The translations under genes and the position numbers were made by a program. A model generated the notes under the pieces. That model was given only the letters and a program-made list of their open reading frames with translations, was not told where the DNA came from and did no database searches. Source: an uncultured Pseudomonadota bacterium (GTDB taxonomy: Bacteria > Pseudomonadota > Gammaproteobacteria > Steroidobacterales > Steroidobacteraceae). Taken from it: 64,000 bases of DNA. This document shows, piece after piece, positions 56,780-64,000 of the stretch. The DNA lies in contig CAILZL010000010.1 of NCBI GenBank assembly GCA_903838705.1, positions 62,001-126,000 on the forward strand. The letters run 5' to 3'. Within the stretch, counting starts at the first letter, position 1. Each line of letters opens with the position of its first letter.

Positions 56780-57301
56780 TTACTGTTCGGCAATGTTTTT
56801 CAGATTGCTCAGACCACGTTCAAAGTCACCGCCCACCATCTTGTCCATATTGAAGAACAGTGACATCAATCTGGACATAAAGGGACTTGGCCCAAACATG
56901 GCCCACCTGACTTCAGTGACATCACCCTGAGCCTGAAAATTGAACTCGGTTGTGTTGTGTGCTTCAAATGGCGCAAAGAAATCCAGCTTGATACGAATCG
57001 ATTTTGACGAAATCGAGTCGACAATTTCCATCCGTCCCTTGCCGACCTTTTTGTTGCCTTGCCACTCATACACCGCGCCCTTGCCGACACTGACATTTCC
57101 GTAGGCTCTTGCCATGGATGGATCGAGTATTTCCCATGGCGACCAGCTACCCCATTGATGAAAATCATTGATGAGTGCAAACAACTTTTCGGGAGTGGCC
57201 CTGATACGCATTGAACGCTCGATGCGGAAGCTAGCCGGCCTAGTAAATACATATATCAGCATTGCCGCTATTACTAGGATTATCAGGATCAGTACATTCA
57301 T
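56780..57301 (-). CDS. Membrane-anchored SRPBCC (START-like) protein
   Basis: Start at MNVLILIILVIAAMLIYVFT (57301, GGGAGA upstream) gives one N-terminal membrane helix, then a polyketide-cyclase-like fold: IERSMRIRATPEKLFALINDFHQWGSWSPWE and EVRWAMFGPSPFMSRLM. 173 residues. These proteins bind hydrophobic ligands; none is known here. It lies between the VOC gene and the truncated AHSA1-like gene, same strand. Confidence 0.85.
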   Translation of the reverse strand: MNVLILIILVIAAMLIYVFTRPASFRIERSMRIRATPEKLFALINDFHQWGSWSPWEILDPSMARAYGNVSVGKGAVYEWQGNKKVGKGRMEIVDSISSKSIRIKLDFFAPFEAHNTTEFNFQAQGDVTEVRWAMFGPSPFMSRLMSLFFNMDKMVGGDFERGLSNLKNIAEQ

Positions 57302-57348
57302 ATTATTCTCCCGTAACAAGTTTGATAGCACTTGATGGTTTGTACTGA

Positions 57349-57723
57349 CTACATCGAGTGCAGACCAAACATATTCCCTTCGGTATCGAAGGCCAGCGTG
57401 ATGTATCCGTATTCACCAATCGACATCTTGCTCTGTTTGATTCGCCCGCCGGCAGGCACGATTCGCGCCTCCTCAACTGCGCAATCCGGCGAACTGAAGT
57501 AAACCAGCGTACCGCACCCGCCTGAAGGAACTCCCTTCATTCTGACCAGCATCCCAGATGCACCGGGTGCATTCTGATTCATCTGGAAAGCCCACATTTC
57601 CGTATCAGGAATTGGCGACTTCAGTGGGCTTAATGTCTGCTTGAGTACGGTTTCGTAGAATTTTCTGGCGCGATCCATGTCCTGCACGTAAATCTCGAAC
57701 CATACAACGGGATTGATATTCAT
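57349..57723 (-). CDS. VOC-family (glyoxalase-like) protein
   Basis: 124 residues with one vicinal-oxygen-chelate domain: MNINPVVWFEIYVQDMDRARKFYETVL, then GTLVYFSSPDCAVEEARIVPAGGRI and a C-terminal DTEGNMFGLHSM. The ATG at 57723 has GGAGAG at good spacing. Substrate unknown. VOC and SRPBCC genes clustered like this are common in small accessory operons. Confidence 0.87.
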   Translation of the reverse strand: MNINPVVWFEIYVQDMDRARKFYETVLKQTLSPLKSPIPDTEMWAFQMNQNAPGASGMLVRMKGVPSGGCGTLVYFSSPDCAVEEARIVPAGGRIKQSKMSIGEYGYITLAFDTEGNMFGLHSM

Positions 57724-58062
57724 CGCTGCTCTCCTGCAATCAAGTTGAACAACTGCTGCACCTGCCGGACTGACAGGGTGAATGAGCAGCGTACTCCCGG
57801 GACAGGTATATTTGAAGCGCAACTCATGGTTACGCCAGACCAGGAATGTATGACAGCAGCCGGCTGAACACATTTCGTGCTGCACAAGCCCATATCCAGT
57901 CTGTGACGAAAGCAGAGAGGTGCGACATCTCGCCCTCTGCAATTTGATCAAGGCCAGGCAAACTGTCATATGAGCAAAGGTACGTTCTACTGGTACTATC
58001 CCGCCCCATGTGCCTGCCATATCCATTTTGATTTGTCGCTACTTATGACCCGATGATGCGTG
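57724..58062. other. Divergent intergenic region between VOC gene and modB
   Basis: 339 bases with no gene. It holds a stem at 57912-57940 (GCAGAG/CTCTGC plus GGTG/CGCC with one bulge), followed by TTGATC and CATATG spaced 17 bases apart, a weak promoter towards modB. I see no clear molybdate-regulator palindrome or cofactor riboswitch. Confidence 0.5.
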
Positions 58063-58770
58063 ATGCCTGACTGGTTCACCCTTACCGCCACCGAATTACA
58101 GGCTTTGCAACTGAGCCTGAGCGTCGCGCTGCGCAGCGTGTTGTTCAATCTGTTGCCCGCCATTGCCATTGCCTGGCTGCTGACACGTCGCCGCTTTCCG
58201 GGTCGATTATTACTGGACGCCATGGTGCACCTGCCACTGGTATTACCACCCGTCGTGATTGGCTATTTACTGTTGCTGCTGTTTGGCGTGCGCGGTCCAC
58301 TCGGTGCCTGGCTGCAACACGCCTTTGATGTAAGGCTGGTTTTCACCAGCACAGGTGCGGCACTGGCAACGGCGGTGATGTCCTTTCCTCTGATGGTGCG
58401 ATCAATGCGCATCGCACTGGAGAATGCAGACGGTGGACTGGAAGAGGCTGCCCGCACACTGGGCGCGAGTGTCATGGATCGCTTCTGCACCATCACCCTG
58501 CCGCTGATGTTACCCGGCGTGCTTGCCGGGGTCGTGACTGCATTTGCTGCCGGTCTGGGTGAGTTTGGCGCGGTAATCACCTTTGTCGGTAACATTCCCG
58601 GTGAAACTCAAACCCTGCCACTGGCTCTGTATTCAGCTTTGCAGACTCCTGATGGCGATACTCATGCTGTGCATCTGGCAACACTTTCCTGTGTGCTGGG
58701 ATTGAGCGGGTTAGTACTCGCCGAATGGCTGGCGCGAGCATTGAGACGGTATCTTGGGCGTACTGCATGA
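58063..58770 (+). CDS. modB: Molybdate ABC transporter permease ModB
   Basis: Inner-membrane permease for molybdate or tungstate. LNLSVALRS-type first helix, LPLVLPPVVIGYLLLLLFG, and the ATPase-coupling loop GGLEEAARTLGASVMDRFCTITLPL are typical. 235 residues. I use ATG 58063; a GTG directly before is possible. Ten bases upstream of modC. The periplasmic binding gene modA, normally first, is not here. Confidence 0.92.
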   Translation: MPDWFTLTATELQALQLSLSVALRSVLFNLLPAIAIAWLLTRRRFPGRLLLDAMVHLPLVLPPVVIGYLLLLLFGVRGPLGAWLQHAFDVRLVFTSTGAALATAVMSFPLMVRSMRIALENADGGLEEAARTLGASVMDRFCTITLPLMLPGVLAGVVTAFAAGLGEFGAVITFVGNIPGETQTLPLALYSALQTPDGDTHAVHLATLSCVLGLSGLVLAEWLARALRRYLGRTA

Positions 58771-58780
58771 GTAATGCGCC

Positions 58781-59884
58781 ATGCTGACAGTGCAACTCAG
58801 GAAACGCCGCAGTGAATTCTCGCTTGATCTGCAATTCAGCGTACCTGAATCCGGTGTGGTGGCATTGTTTGGAGCTTCCGGTTGCGGAAAAAGCACCACA
58901 GCGAATCTGATCGCAGGATTGATAACGCCTGACTCCGGCTTTATCCAGCTAGGTGATGAGGTGTTGCTGGATACCGCACAGAACATCAACCAGCCTGCCG
59001 AACAACGCCGGATCGGCTATGTCTTTCAGGATGCGCGTTTGTTTCCTCACTACACAGTGGAAGGCAATCTCCGATACGGACTGCAACGCGCAAGACAACA
59101 ACCTGTTATTAAATTTGATGCGGTTGTGACCCTGCTCGGGCTTGAGCCACTTCTGCAACGCAGACCGCAGCAGCTGTCCGGCGGTGAGAAACAACGTGTT
59201 GCGCTGGGACGCGCACTGCTTGCCCAACCACGACTGTTGCTGCTGGATGAACCGCTTGCTTCTCTGGATCAGCCCCGCCGTGAAGAAGTATTGCCCTATC
59301 TTGAACGGGTTCGCGATCAACTGAAGATCCCGATGGTTTACATCAGCCATCAGTTCGAAGAAGTCCTGCGACTTGCGACCCACGTCGTACTCATGCAACA
59401 AGGCCGGACTCTGGCTCAAGGTGACCTTGCAGCGATGAGCCTGGAACCGGCATTGCGTGGCTTGATTGGTGCCGAAGCCCTCGGTGCTGTTGTAGATGGA
59501 AAGGTGCAGGAGATAGATGAATACAGCCGTCTTGCCAGGGTCGCGCTAGGTAACGGGCATGTCAGTGTTGACGCGAATCAGTTGCAATGTGGTCAGCGGG
59601 TGCGACTGCAACTGCTGGCGCGAGATTTGATTCTGGCTCTGTCACCGCCACAAGGTTTGAGCGTGCGTAACATGCTGCAAGGCGTCATCACCAGACTGAC
59701 ACCTGACGATCGACATGCAACGCTGGTGACGGTTGATGTGGGTGGCGTAATGCTGATTGCACGTATCACTACATCTTCTGCAGATGAAATGAAACTGCAT
59801 GATGGACTTTGCATCTGGATATTAGTGAAAGCCGTGACACTGCGCGGCCATGTCTTTGCCTCTGGCGACACCCGCTCAGTCTGA
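58781..59884 (+). CDS. modC: Molybdate ABC transporter ATP-binding protein ModC
   Basis: Walker A GASGCGKSTT (31-40), Q loop VFQDARLFPHYTV, signature LSGGEKQRVALGRAL, Walker B LLLLDEPLASLD. The C-terminal molybdopterin-binding-like (Mop) domain runs from about residue 297 (VRNMLQGVITRLTPDD) to the end and senses oxyanion. 367 residues, usual for ModC. Follows modB, ends before a strong terminator. Confidence 0.95.
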   Translation: MLTVQLRKRRSEFSLDLQFSVPESGVVALFGASGCGKSTTANLIAGLITPDSGFIQLGDEVLLDTAQNINQPAEQRRIGYVFQDARLFPHYTVEGNLRYGLQRARQQPVIKFDAVVTLLGLEPLLQRRPQQLSGGEKQRVALGRALLAQPRLLLLDEPLASLDQPRREEVLPYLERVRDQLKIPMVYISHQFEEVLRLATHVVLMQQGRTLAQGDLAAMSLEPALRGLIGAEALGAVVDGKVQEIDEYSRLARVALGNGHVSVDANQLQCGQRVRLQLLARDLILALSPPQGLSVRNMLQGVITRLTPDDRHATLVTVDVGGVMLIARITTSSADEMKLHDGLCIWILVKAVTLRGHVFASGDTRSV

Positions 59885-59991
59885 ACATTTATACTCACCT
59901 GTATTCCAGCAGGTGATCAGGGCATTCTCAGCCGACAATAATAGATACCCGGGCCGGCTACCCTAGCCAGCAGACTACGCAACCTGATAAA

Positions 59992-60025
59992 AAACCCGGG
60001 CAAGCCATAAGCCCTGCCCGGGTTT
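59992..60025. terminator. Bidirectional terminator between modC and ssb
   Basis: AAACCCGGGCA (59992-60002), 12-base loop, TGCCCGGGTTT (60015-60025): 11 paired bases. On the minus strand a run of six T follows, ideal for ending ssb; on the plus strand TTTGTTG follows for modC. Confidence 0.8.
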
Positions 60026-60050
60026 GTTGTAGTTTGCCTGCTGATTATTT

Positions 60051-60506
60051 TCAGAACGGAATATCGTCGTCAAATCCGCCATCATCACTGGGCGGTGGCG
60101 CAGAATTCGAAGAACTGCGTTCAGGCGCAGAACGACCACCACCAGATGACTCGCCACTTCCGGCACCGCCACGCCCGCCAAGCATCTGCATGTCACGACC
60201 AACGATCTCAGTGGTGTAACGGTCTTTGCCTTCCTTATCCTGCCACTTGCGGGTGCGCAGACTGCCTTCGATATAAACCTGTGAGCCTTTATGCAGGTAT
60301 TCGGCTGCAATCTCAGCGAGTTTTTCAAACAGCACTACGTTGTGCCATTCGGTACGTTCCTGCTTGTCGCCGGTCTGTTTGTCCGTCCAGCCTTCCGAGG
60401 TAGCAACACTGAAGTTGGTCACGGCCTTGCCATTGGGCATGTAGCGCGTTTCAGGGTCTTTGCCGATATTCCCCACCAGGATGACTTTGTTGATGCCGCG
60501 CGCCAT
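60051..60506 (-). CDS. ssb: Single-stranded DNA-binding protein
   Basis: Protects ssDNA and recruits repair and replication partners. OB fold: [19 protein letters not shown], then [23 protein letters not shown] Gly/Ser-rich linker ends in the acidic tip DDDIPF that binds partner proteins. 151 residues. It is near uvrA with an MFS gene between, as in pseudomonads. Confidence 0.97.
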   Translation of the reverse strand: MARGINKVILVGNIGKDPETRYMPNGKAVTNFSVATSEGWTDKQTGDKQERTEWHNVVLFEKLAEIAAEYLHKGSQVYIEGSLRTRKWQDKEGKDRYTTEIVGRDMQMLGGRGGAGSGESSGGGRSAPERSSSNSAPPPSDDGGFDDDIPF

Positions 60507-60590
60507 GAGAACGGTACTCCGCTGTAAATCAGGTTGATGTATGAAAACGAATTGTAGTCGCTCAGGTCCGTCTGGTCAGCATGCGTCCGG

Positions 60591-61805
60591 TCAGGTTTCA
60601 GCCGATGCCAGCATCACCACCGTTGCCCAGATCAGCGCTACTCCGGCGCTGAGCCAGAATACGCCAGCGTACCCGAAACGGGCCGCAACCATTCCGCCTG
60701 CAACCGGGCCGCAGGCTGAGCCGAGTGACTGGCAGGTTCCGAACACGCCCAGAGCCGCTCCTCGATCTGATCCGGGTGCTGCCTTAGAGAGCGCAGCAGG
60801 TAATCTGGCTTCAAGAAAATTGAATACAGCAAAATACAATGTGAATACTAGCAGCATAGGCCACAGCTGCGCACTTAGCAGCGCCAGCAGCGCCTGGGCC
60901 AGGGCTGCAATCAGGATCGCCGCAATAGTCAGGCGACCCGGACGCCTGAGACGCTCAACGCCGCGAATCAGCACAACCGTCCCCGCCAGAGAGGCCAGGA
61001 ACACACCCAGGTACACCTGCCAGTGAACTGACTTGGGAATACCCAGCACATTCACCAGTATCTGCGGAACTGACAAAAATGTACCGGACAGGATGAAATG
61101 CAACGCGAACACGCCTACAAAGTGGCCACGCAGGTTGGGCAGGCAACTGACACGCCACAGGGAGGTACGGATTGCAACTTTGCGATCACCGCTCATGACG
61201 TCATCTGGCGCACCCCAATGCAGTAGCGCCAGACCTGCCAGCGCCATAATCGCCATTACCCCGAATACGCCCCGCATGCCGATCGCTGTATCCAGCACCG
61301 GAGCAACCACCAGCGACAGGACAAACGAAGCACCAATGCTGATCCCGATAAAGGCCATGGCCCGTGTGCGTACTTCGTCACGTGTGTGGTCAGCCAGCAG
61401 CGCAGTCACCGCCGCAGACATGGAGCCTGCACCCTGCAGCGCCCGCGCCACAATGACCCACCCGAAGGTATGCGCGAACGCCCCCACCAGTGAACCCAGT
61501 AAAAACAACAGCAACCCAATAGCAATCATGGGGCGTCGCCCGAATCGATCCGACCAGCGCCCGAATGGAATCTGAAACAGCGTCTGAACCAGTGCGTACG
61601 TCCCCATAGCCCAGCCCACCTGGACGGGTGTTGCACCCGGCAGGCCCGATACGTACAGCGACAACACGGTCAAGGGTAAAAACAGGCCGAGCATCCGGGT
61701 GGCATAAATGCCGGCCAGCGCTGCAACCGTACGCCGTTCTGTTGCAGTCAGACTGATCTTGTCCGGCGGAGAAACTGTACTGCCTGCAGAAGTTTTTATA
61801 GACAT
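60591..61805 (-). CDS. MFS transporter
   Basis: About twelve hydrophobic segments, with the MFS loop motif GRWSDRFGRRPMIAIG between helices 2 and 3. I start at MSIKTSAG (61805); the longer frame adds 25 atypical residues. 404 residues. The position between ssb and uvrA is conserved in Pseudomonas-like genomes. Substrate unknown; a drug or sugar efflux role is a guess. Confidence 0.92.
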   Translation of the reverse strand: MSIKTSAGSTVSPPDKISLTATERRTVAALAGIYATRMLGLFLPLTVLSLYVSGLPGATPVQVGWAMGTYALVQTLFQIPFGRWSDRFGRRPMIAIGLLLFLLGSLVGAFAHTFGWVIVARALQGAGSMSAAVTALLADHTRDEVRTRAMAFIGISIGASFVLSLVVAPVLDTAIGMRGVFGVMAIMALAGLALLHWGAPDDVMSGDRKVAIRTSLWRVSCLPNLRGHFVGVFALHFILSGTFLSVPQILVNVLGIPKSVHWQVYLGVFLASLAGTVVLIRGVERLRRPGRLTIAAILIAALAQALLALLSAQLWPMLLVFTLYFAVFNFLEARLPAALSKAAPGSDRGAALGVFGTCQSLGSACGPVAGGMVAARFGYAGVFWLSAGVALIWATVVMLASAET

Positions 61806-61941
61806 GTTGCCATTGAGATGGGGAATGGGTTTTGCCACGCAACCAAGCTGCGTATAGTACCAAGTCCGCTCGTATACCAAGCAATGTTTAACCCGTCCGG
61901 GCCGATACCTGAATCTTCAGTCGCCACAGCAGCCACACATC

Positions 61942-64000
61942 ATGTCCGAGATCCGAATCAGGGGCGCACGCACCCACAACCTTCGCAATATCAATCTTGA
62001 TCTGCCGCGCGACAAACTGATCGTGTTCACGGGATTGTCTGGCTCGGGAAAATCATCGCTGGCATTCGACACAATTTATGCCGAAGGTCAGCGTCGCTAT
62101 GTGGAATCGCTTTCGGCTTATGCACGGCAATTTCTGTCCGTCATGGAAAAACCGGATGTAGACACCATTGAAGGTTTGTCGCCTGCCATTGCCATCGAGC
62201 AGAAGTCCACCTCACACAACCCGCGCTCAACTGTCGGCACCGTTACGGAAATCTATGATTACCTGCGCCTGCTGTTTGCCCGTGCCGGCACACCGAGGTG
62301 TCCTGATCACCATATTGATCTGAGCGCACAGACAGTCAGCCAGATGGTAGATCAGGTGCTGCAACAACCAGAAGGCACGGCCCTGCTGTTGCTGGCACCG
62401 ATGATCCAGGAGCGTAAGGGAGAACATCAGCAGGTGTTCGATGAACTCAGAGCGCAGGGGTTTGTGCGGGTACGCATCGATAACCATGTCCATGATCTGG
62501 ACGCGTTACCCAGAATGGACAGCAAGCGCAAACACAGCATTGATGCGGTGGTAGATCGCTTCAAAGTACGCGCTGATCTGGCACAGCGTCTGGCCGAGTC
62601 GTTTGAAACTGCATTGCGTCTATCCAATGGCACGGCACGCGTGGTGGCGATGGCGGTGGAAGGGGACAAGCAGCCCCCCAAAGAATGGGTATTTTCCAAT
62701 CGTTTCGCCTGCCCTGAATGCGGATATTCCTTGGCAGAGCTCGAACCACGACTTTTTTCATTCAACAATCCCTCCGGTGCCTGCCCTGCCTGCGATGGTC
62801 TGGGTGTGCAGGAATTTTTTGATCCCGCACGGGTGGTACATCATCCCGAGCTGTCACTGGCTGATGGTGCTGTGCGTGGCTGGGACCGCCGCAATGCCTA
62901 CTATTTCCAGCTCATCCAGTCACTCGCAAAACATTTCAAGTTCGCCGTCGATACTGAATACAGAAAGCTGCCTGCCAATATCAGGAAGATTCTGATGGAT
63001 GGCAGCCCGGAGAAAATTGAATTCCGTTACATCGACGCCAGAGGTGGTAACACAAAGCGCAGTCATGCGTGGGAAGGCGTCCTGCCCAACATGCAGCGGC
63101 GCTATCGTGAAACAGAATCCATGTCTGTGCGTGAGGAACTGCGCAAGTATCTGAGCAGCAGACCCTGTGCCGAATGTCATGGCACACGCCTTAACAGATC
63201 GGCATCGAATGTATTTGTGGCGGATCATGCCGTACCGCAAATTACTGCCATGAGTGTTGGCAACGCATTGACCTTCTTTGAAGCCCTCACCCTGCCCGGC
63301 TGGCGCGGTGAAATTGCTGGCAAGATCCGCAAGGAAATTGCAGATCGCCTGCGATTTCTGGCCAATGTCGGTCTGGACTATCTCACCCTTGATCGCAGTG
63401 CTGAAACCCTGTCTGGCGGCGAAGCACAACGCATCCGTCTGGCCAGCCAGATTGGCTCCGGATTAGTGGGCGTGATGTACATTCTTGATGAACCCTCAAT
63501 CGGCCTGCATCAACGCGACAACGACAGACTGCTTGCTACGCTGATTCATTTACGCAATCTGGGCAATACCGTGATTGTGGTAGAGCACGATGAAGATGCC
63601 ATCCGGCATGCTGATTACGTAGTGGATCTCGGTCCCGGAGCAGGCGTTCATGGTGGACAGGTCTTGTCGCAAGGCACACCCGAAGAGATCATTGCCGATC
63701 CCGGCTCCATTACCGGCCAGTTCCTGTCGGGTCGACGCGCGATTGCAATCCCGGCGTTGCGTACGCCACCACAGAAAGGCCTCCATCTGCGTGTGGTCAA
63801 TGCCACCGGCAACAATCTGCGCGGGGTCAGCGTCGACTTCCCGATTGGTTTGCTCACCTGTGTAACCGGCGTATCCGGTTCCGGCAAATCCACGCTGGTG
63901 AATGACACGCTTTTGCAGCATGTAGCCCGGCATCTGAATGACAGCAGCGTTGATGCTGAACCCTGCGACTCCATCGAAGGTCTGCAACATATCGATCGAA
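61942..64000 (+). CDS. uvrA: Excinuclease ABC subunit A UvrA (partial, 3' end beyond window)
   Basis: DNA-damage recognition ATPase of nucleotide excision repair. 686 codons are in the window. First Walker [11 protein letters not shown] (30-39); [14 protein letters not shown] follows. A zinc module begins with [14 protein letters not shown] near residue 257. The first ABC signature [16 protein letters not shown] is near 490, Walker [14 protein letters not shown] follows, and the second Walker [14 protein letters not shown] is near residue 642. Start ATG 61942, divergent from the MFS gene with 136 bases between; I could not identify a LexA box with confidence. Confidence 0.97.
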   Translation, partial: MSEIRIRGARTHNLRNINLDLPRDKLIVFTGLSGSGKSSLAFDTIYAEGQRRYVESLSAYARQFLSVMEKPDVDTIEGLSPAIAIEQKSTSHNPRSTVGTVTEIYDYLRLLFARAGTPRCPDHHIDLSAQTVSQMVDQVLQQPEGTALLLLAPMIQERKGEHQQVFDELRAQGFVRVRIDNHVHDLDALPRMDSKRKHSIDAVVDRFKVRADLAQRLAESFETALRLSNGTARVVAMAVEGDKQPPKEWVFSNRFACPECGYSLAELEPRLFSFNNPSGACPACDGLGVQEFFDPARVVHHPELSLADGAVRGWDRRNAYYFQLIQSLAKHFKFAVDTEYRKLPANIRKILMDGSPEKIEFRYIDARGGNTKRSHAWEGVLPNMQRRYRETESMSVREELRKYLSSRPCAECHGTRLNRSASNVFVADHAVPQITAMSVGNALTFFEALTLPGWRGEIAGKIRKEIADRLRFLANVGLDYLTLDRSAETLSGGEAQRIRLASQIGSGLVGVMYILDEPSIGLHQRDNDRLLATLIHLRNLGNTVIVVEHDEDAIRHADYVVDLGPGAGVHGGQVLSQGTPEEIIADPGSITGQFLSGRRAIAIPALRTPPQKGLHLRVVNATGNNLRGVSVDFPIGLLTCVTGVSGSGKSTLVNDTLLQHVARHLNDSSVDAEPCDSIEGLQHIDR

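Noticed and set aside
57724-58062. Molybdenum-cofactor riboswitch or ModE site upstream of modB
   Set aside because: Only one bulged stem is visible; I see neither the conserved riboswitch core nor a ModE palindrome.
1-64000. CRISPR arrays, phage modules, transposases or a defence island
   Set aside because: No direct-repeat/spacer pattern, integrase, transposase, toxin-antitoxin pair or recognised defence gene was found on either strand.

Overview
The window reads as a continuous, gene-dense stretch of a gammaproteobacterial chromosome, moderately GC-rich by eye. The clues are the miaB-phoH-ybeY-corC block with lnt and slyX nearby, an efp/epmB pair, a fused rlmKL, a FimX-like c-di-GMP receptor, a MoxR-DUF58-TgpA cluster, and the ssb-MFS-uvrA arrangement familiar from pseudomonads. 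There is no rRNA, tRNA, CRISPR array, prophage or insertion sequence that I can support. Two genes run off the ends: a polysaccharide export protein on the left and uvrA on the right.

Layout. 0-4.8 kb (minus strand): rmlA-rmlC-rmlD-rmlB make dTDP-L-rhamnose and lead into an SLBB-type outer-membrane export gene, so this is probably the edge of a capsule, exopolysaccharide or O-antigen locus. 4.9-9.4 kb (minus): a tight operon lgt-thyA-SET protein-folA-pgi. The SET methyltransferase has a histone-H1-like tail and sits between the two thymidylate/folate genes. 9.5-12.5 kb: rlmI, then efp and its modifying enzyme epmB divergently. 12.6-17.1 kb: a FimX-like protein, a beta-helix lipoprotein, and a small accessory patch with a TfoX C-terminal-domain protein, a secreted protein of unknown function, and an attC-like hairpin between them.

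17.3-25.6 kb: a putrescine island with uptake (potFGHI), gamma-glutamylation (puuA), oxidation (puuB) and hydrolysis (puuD), plus a stand-alone receiver protein. 25.6-31.3 kb: queD, a cysteine-rich zinc-ribbon protein, rlmKL, uppP and lnt. 31.5-37.2 kb: a DUF4184 membrane protein, a glutathione peroxidase/GNAT pair, then slyX and the corC-ybeY-phoH-miaB block. 37.4-42.8 kb: a YyaL-type thioredoxin-domain protein, a HIT protein, and an ATGA-coupled pair: a DUF6502 family protein (possible DNA binder) and a DUF5666 repeat lipoprotein, with an inverted repeat over the predicted promoter.

43-52 kb: an isolated EF-G gene, DUF302, trxC, a pseudouridine synthase, zwf and valS. 52-56 kb: moxR-DUF58-tgpA. 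56-58 kb: a VOC protein and two START-like (SRPBCC) proteins, one apparently cut short by an in-frame stop. 58-64 kb: modB-modC without modA, then ssb, an MFS transporter and divergent uvrA.

The least explained loci are the DUF6502-DUF5666 pair, the SET/H1-tail gene in the folate operon, the attC-like patch and the isolated EF-G with its structured leader. None of these is proven new from sequence alone.
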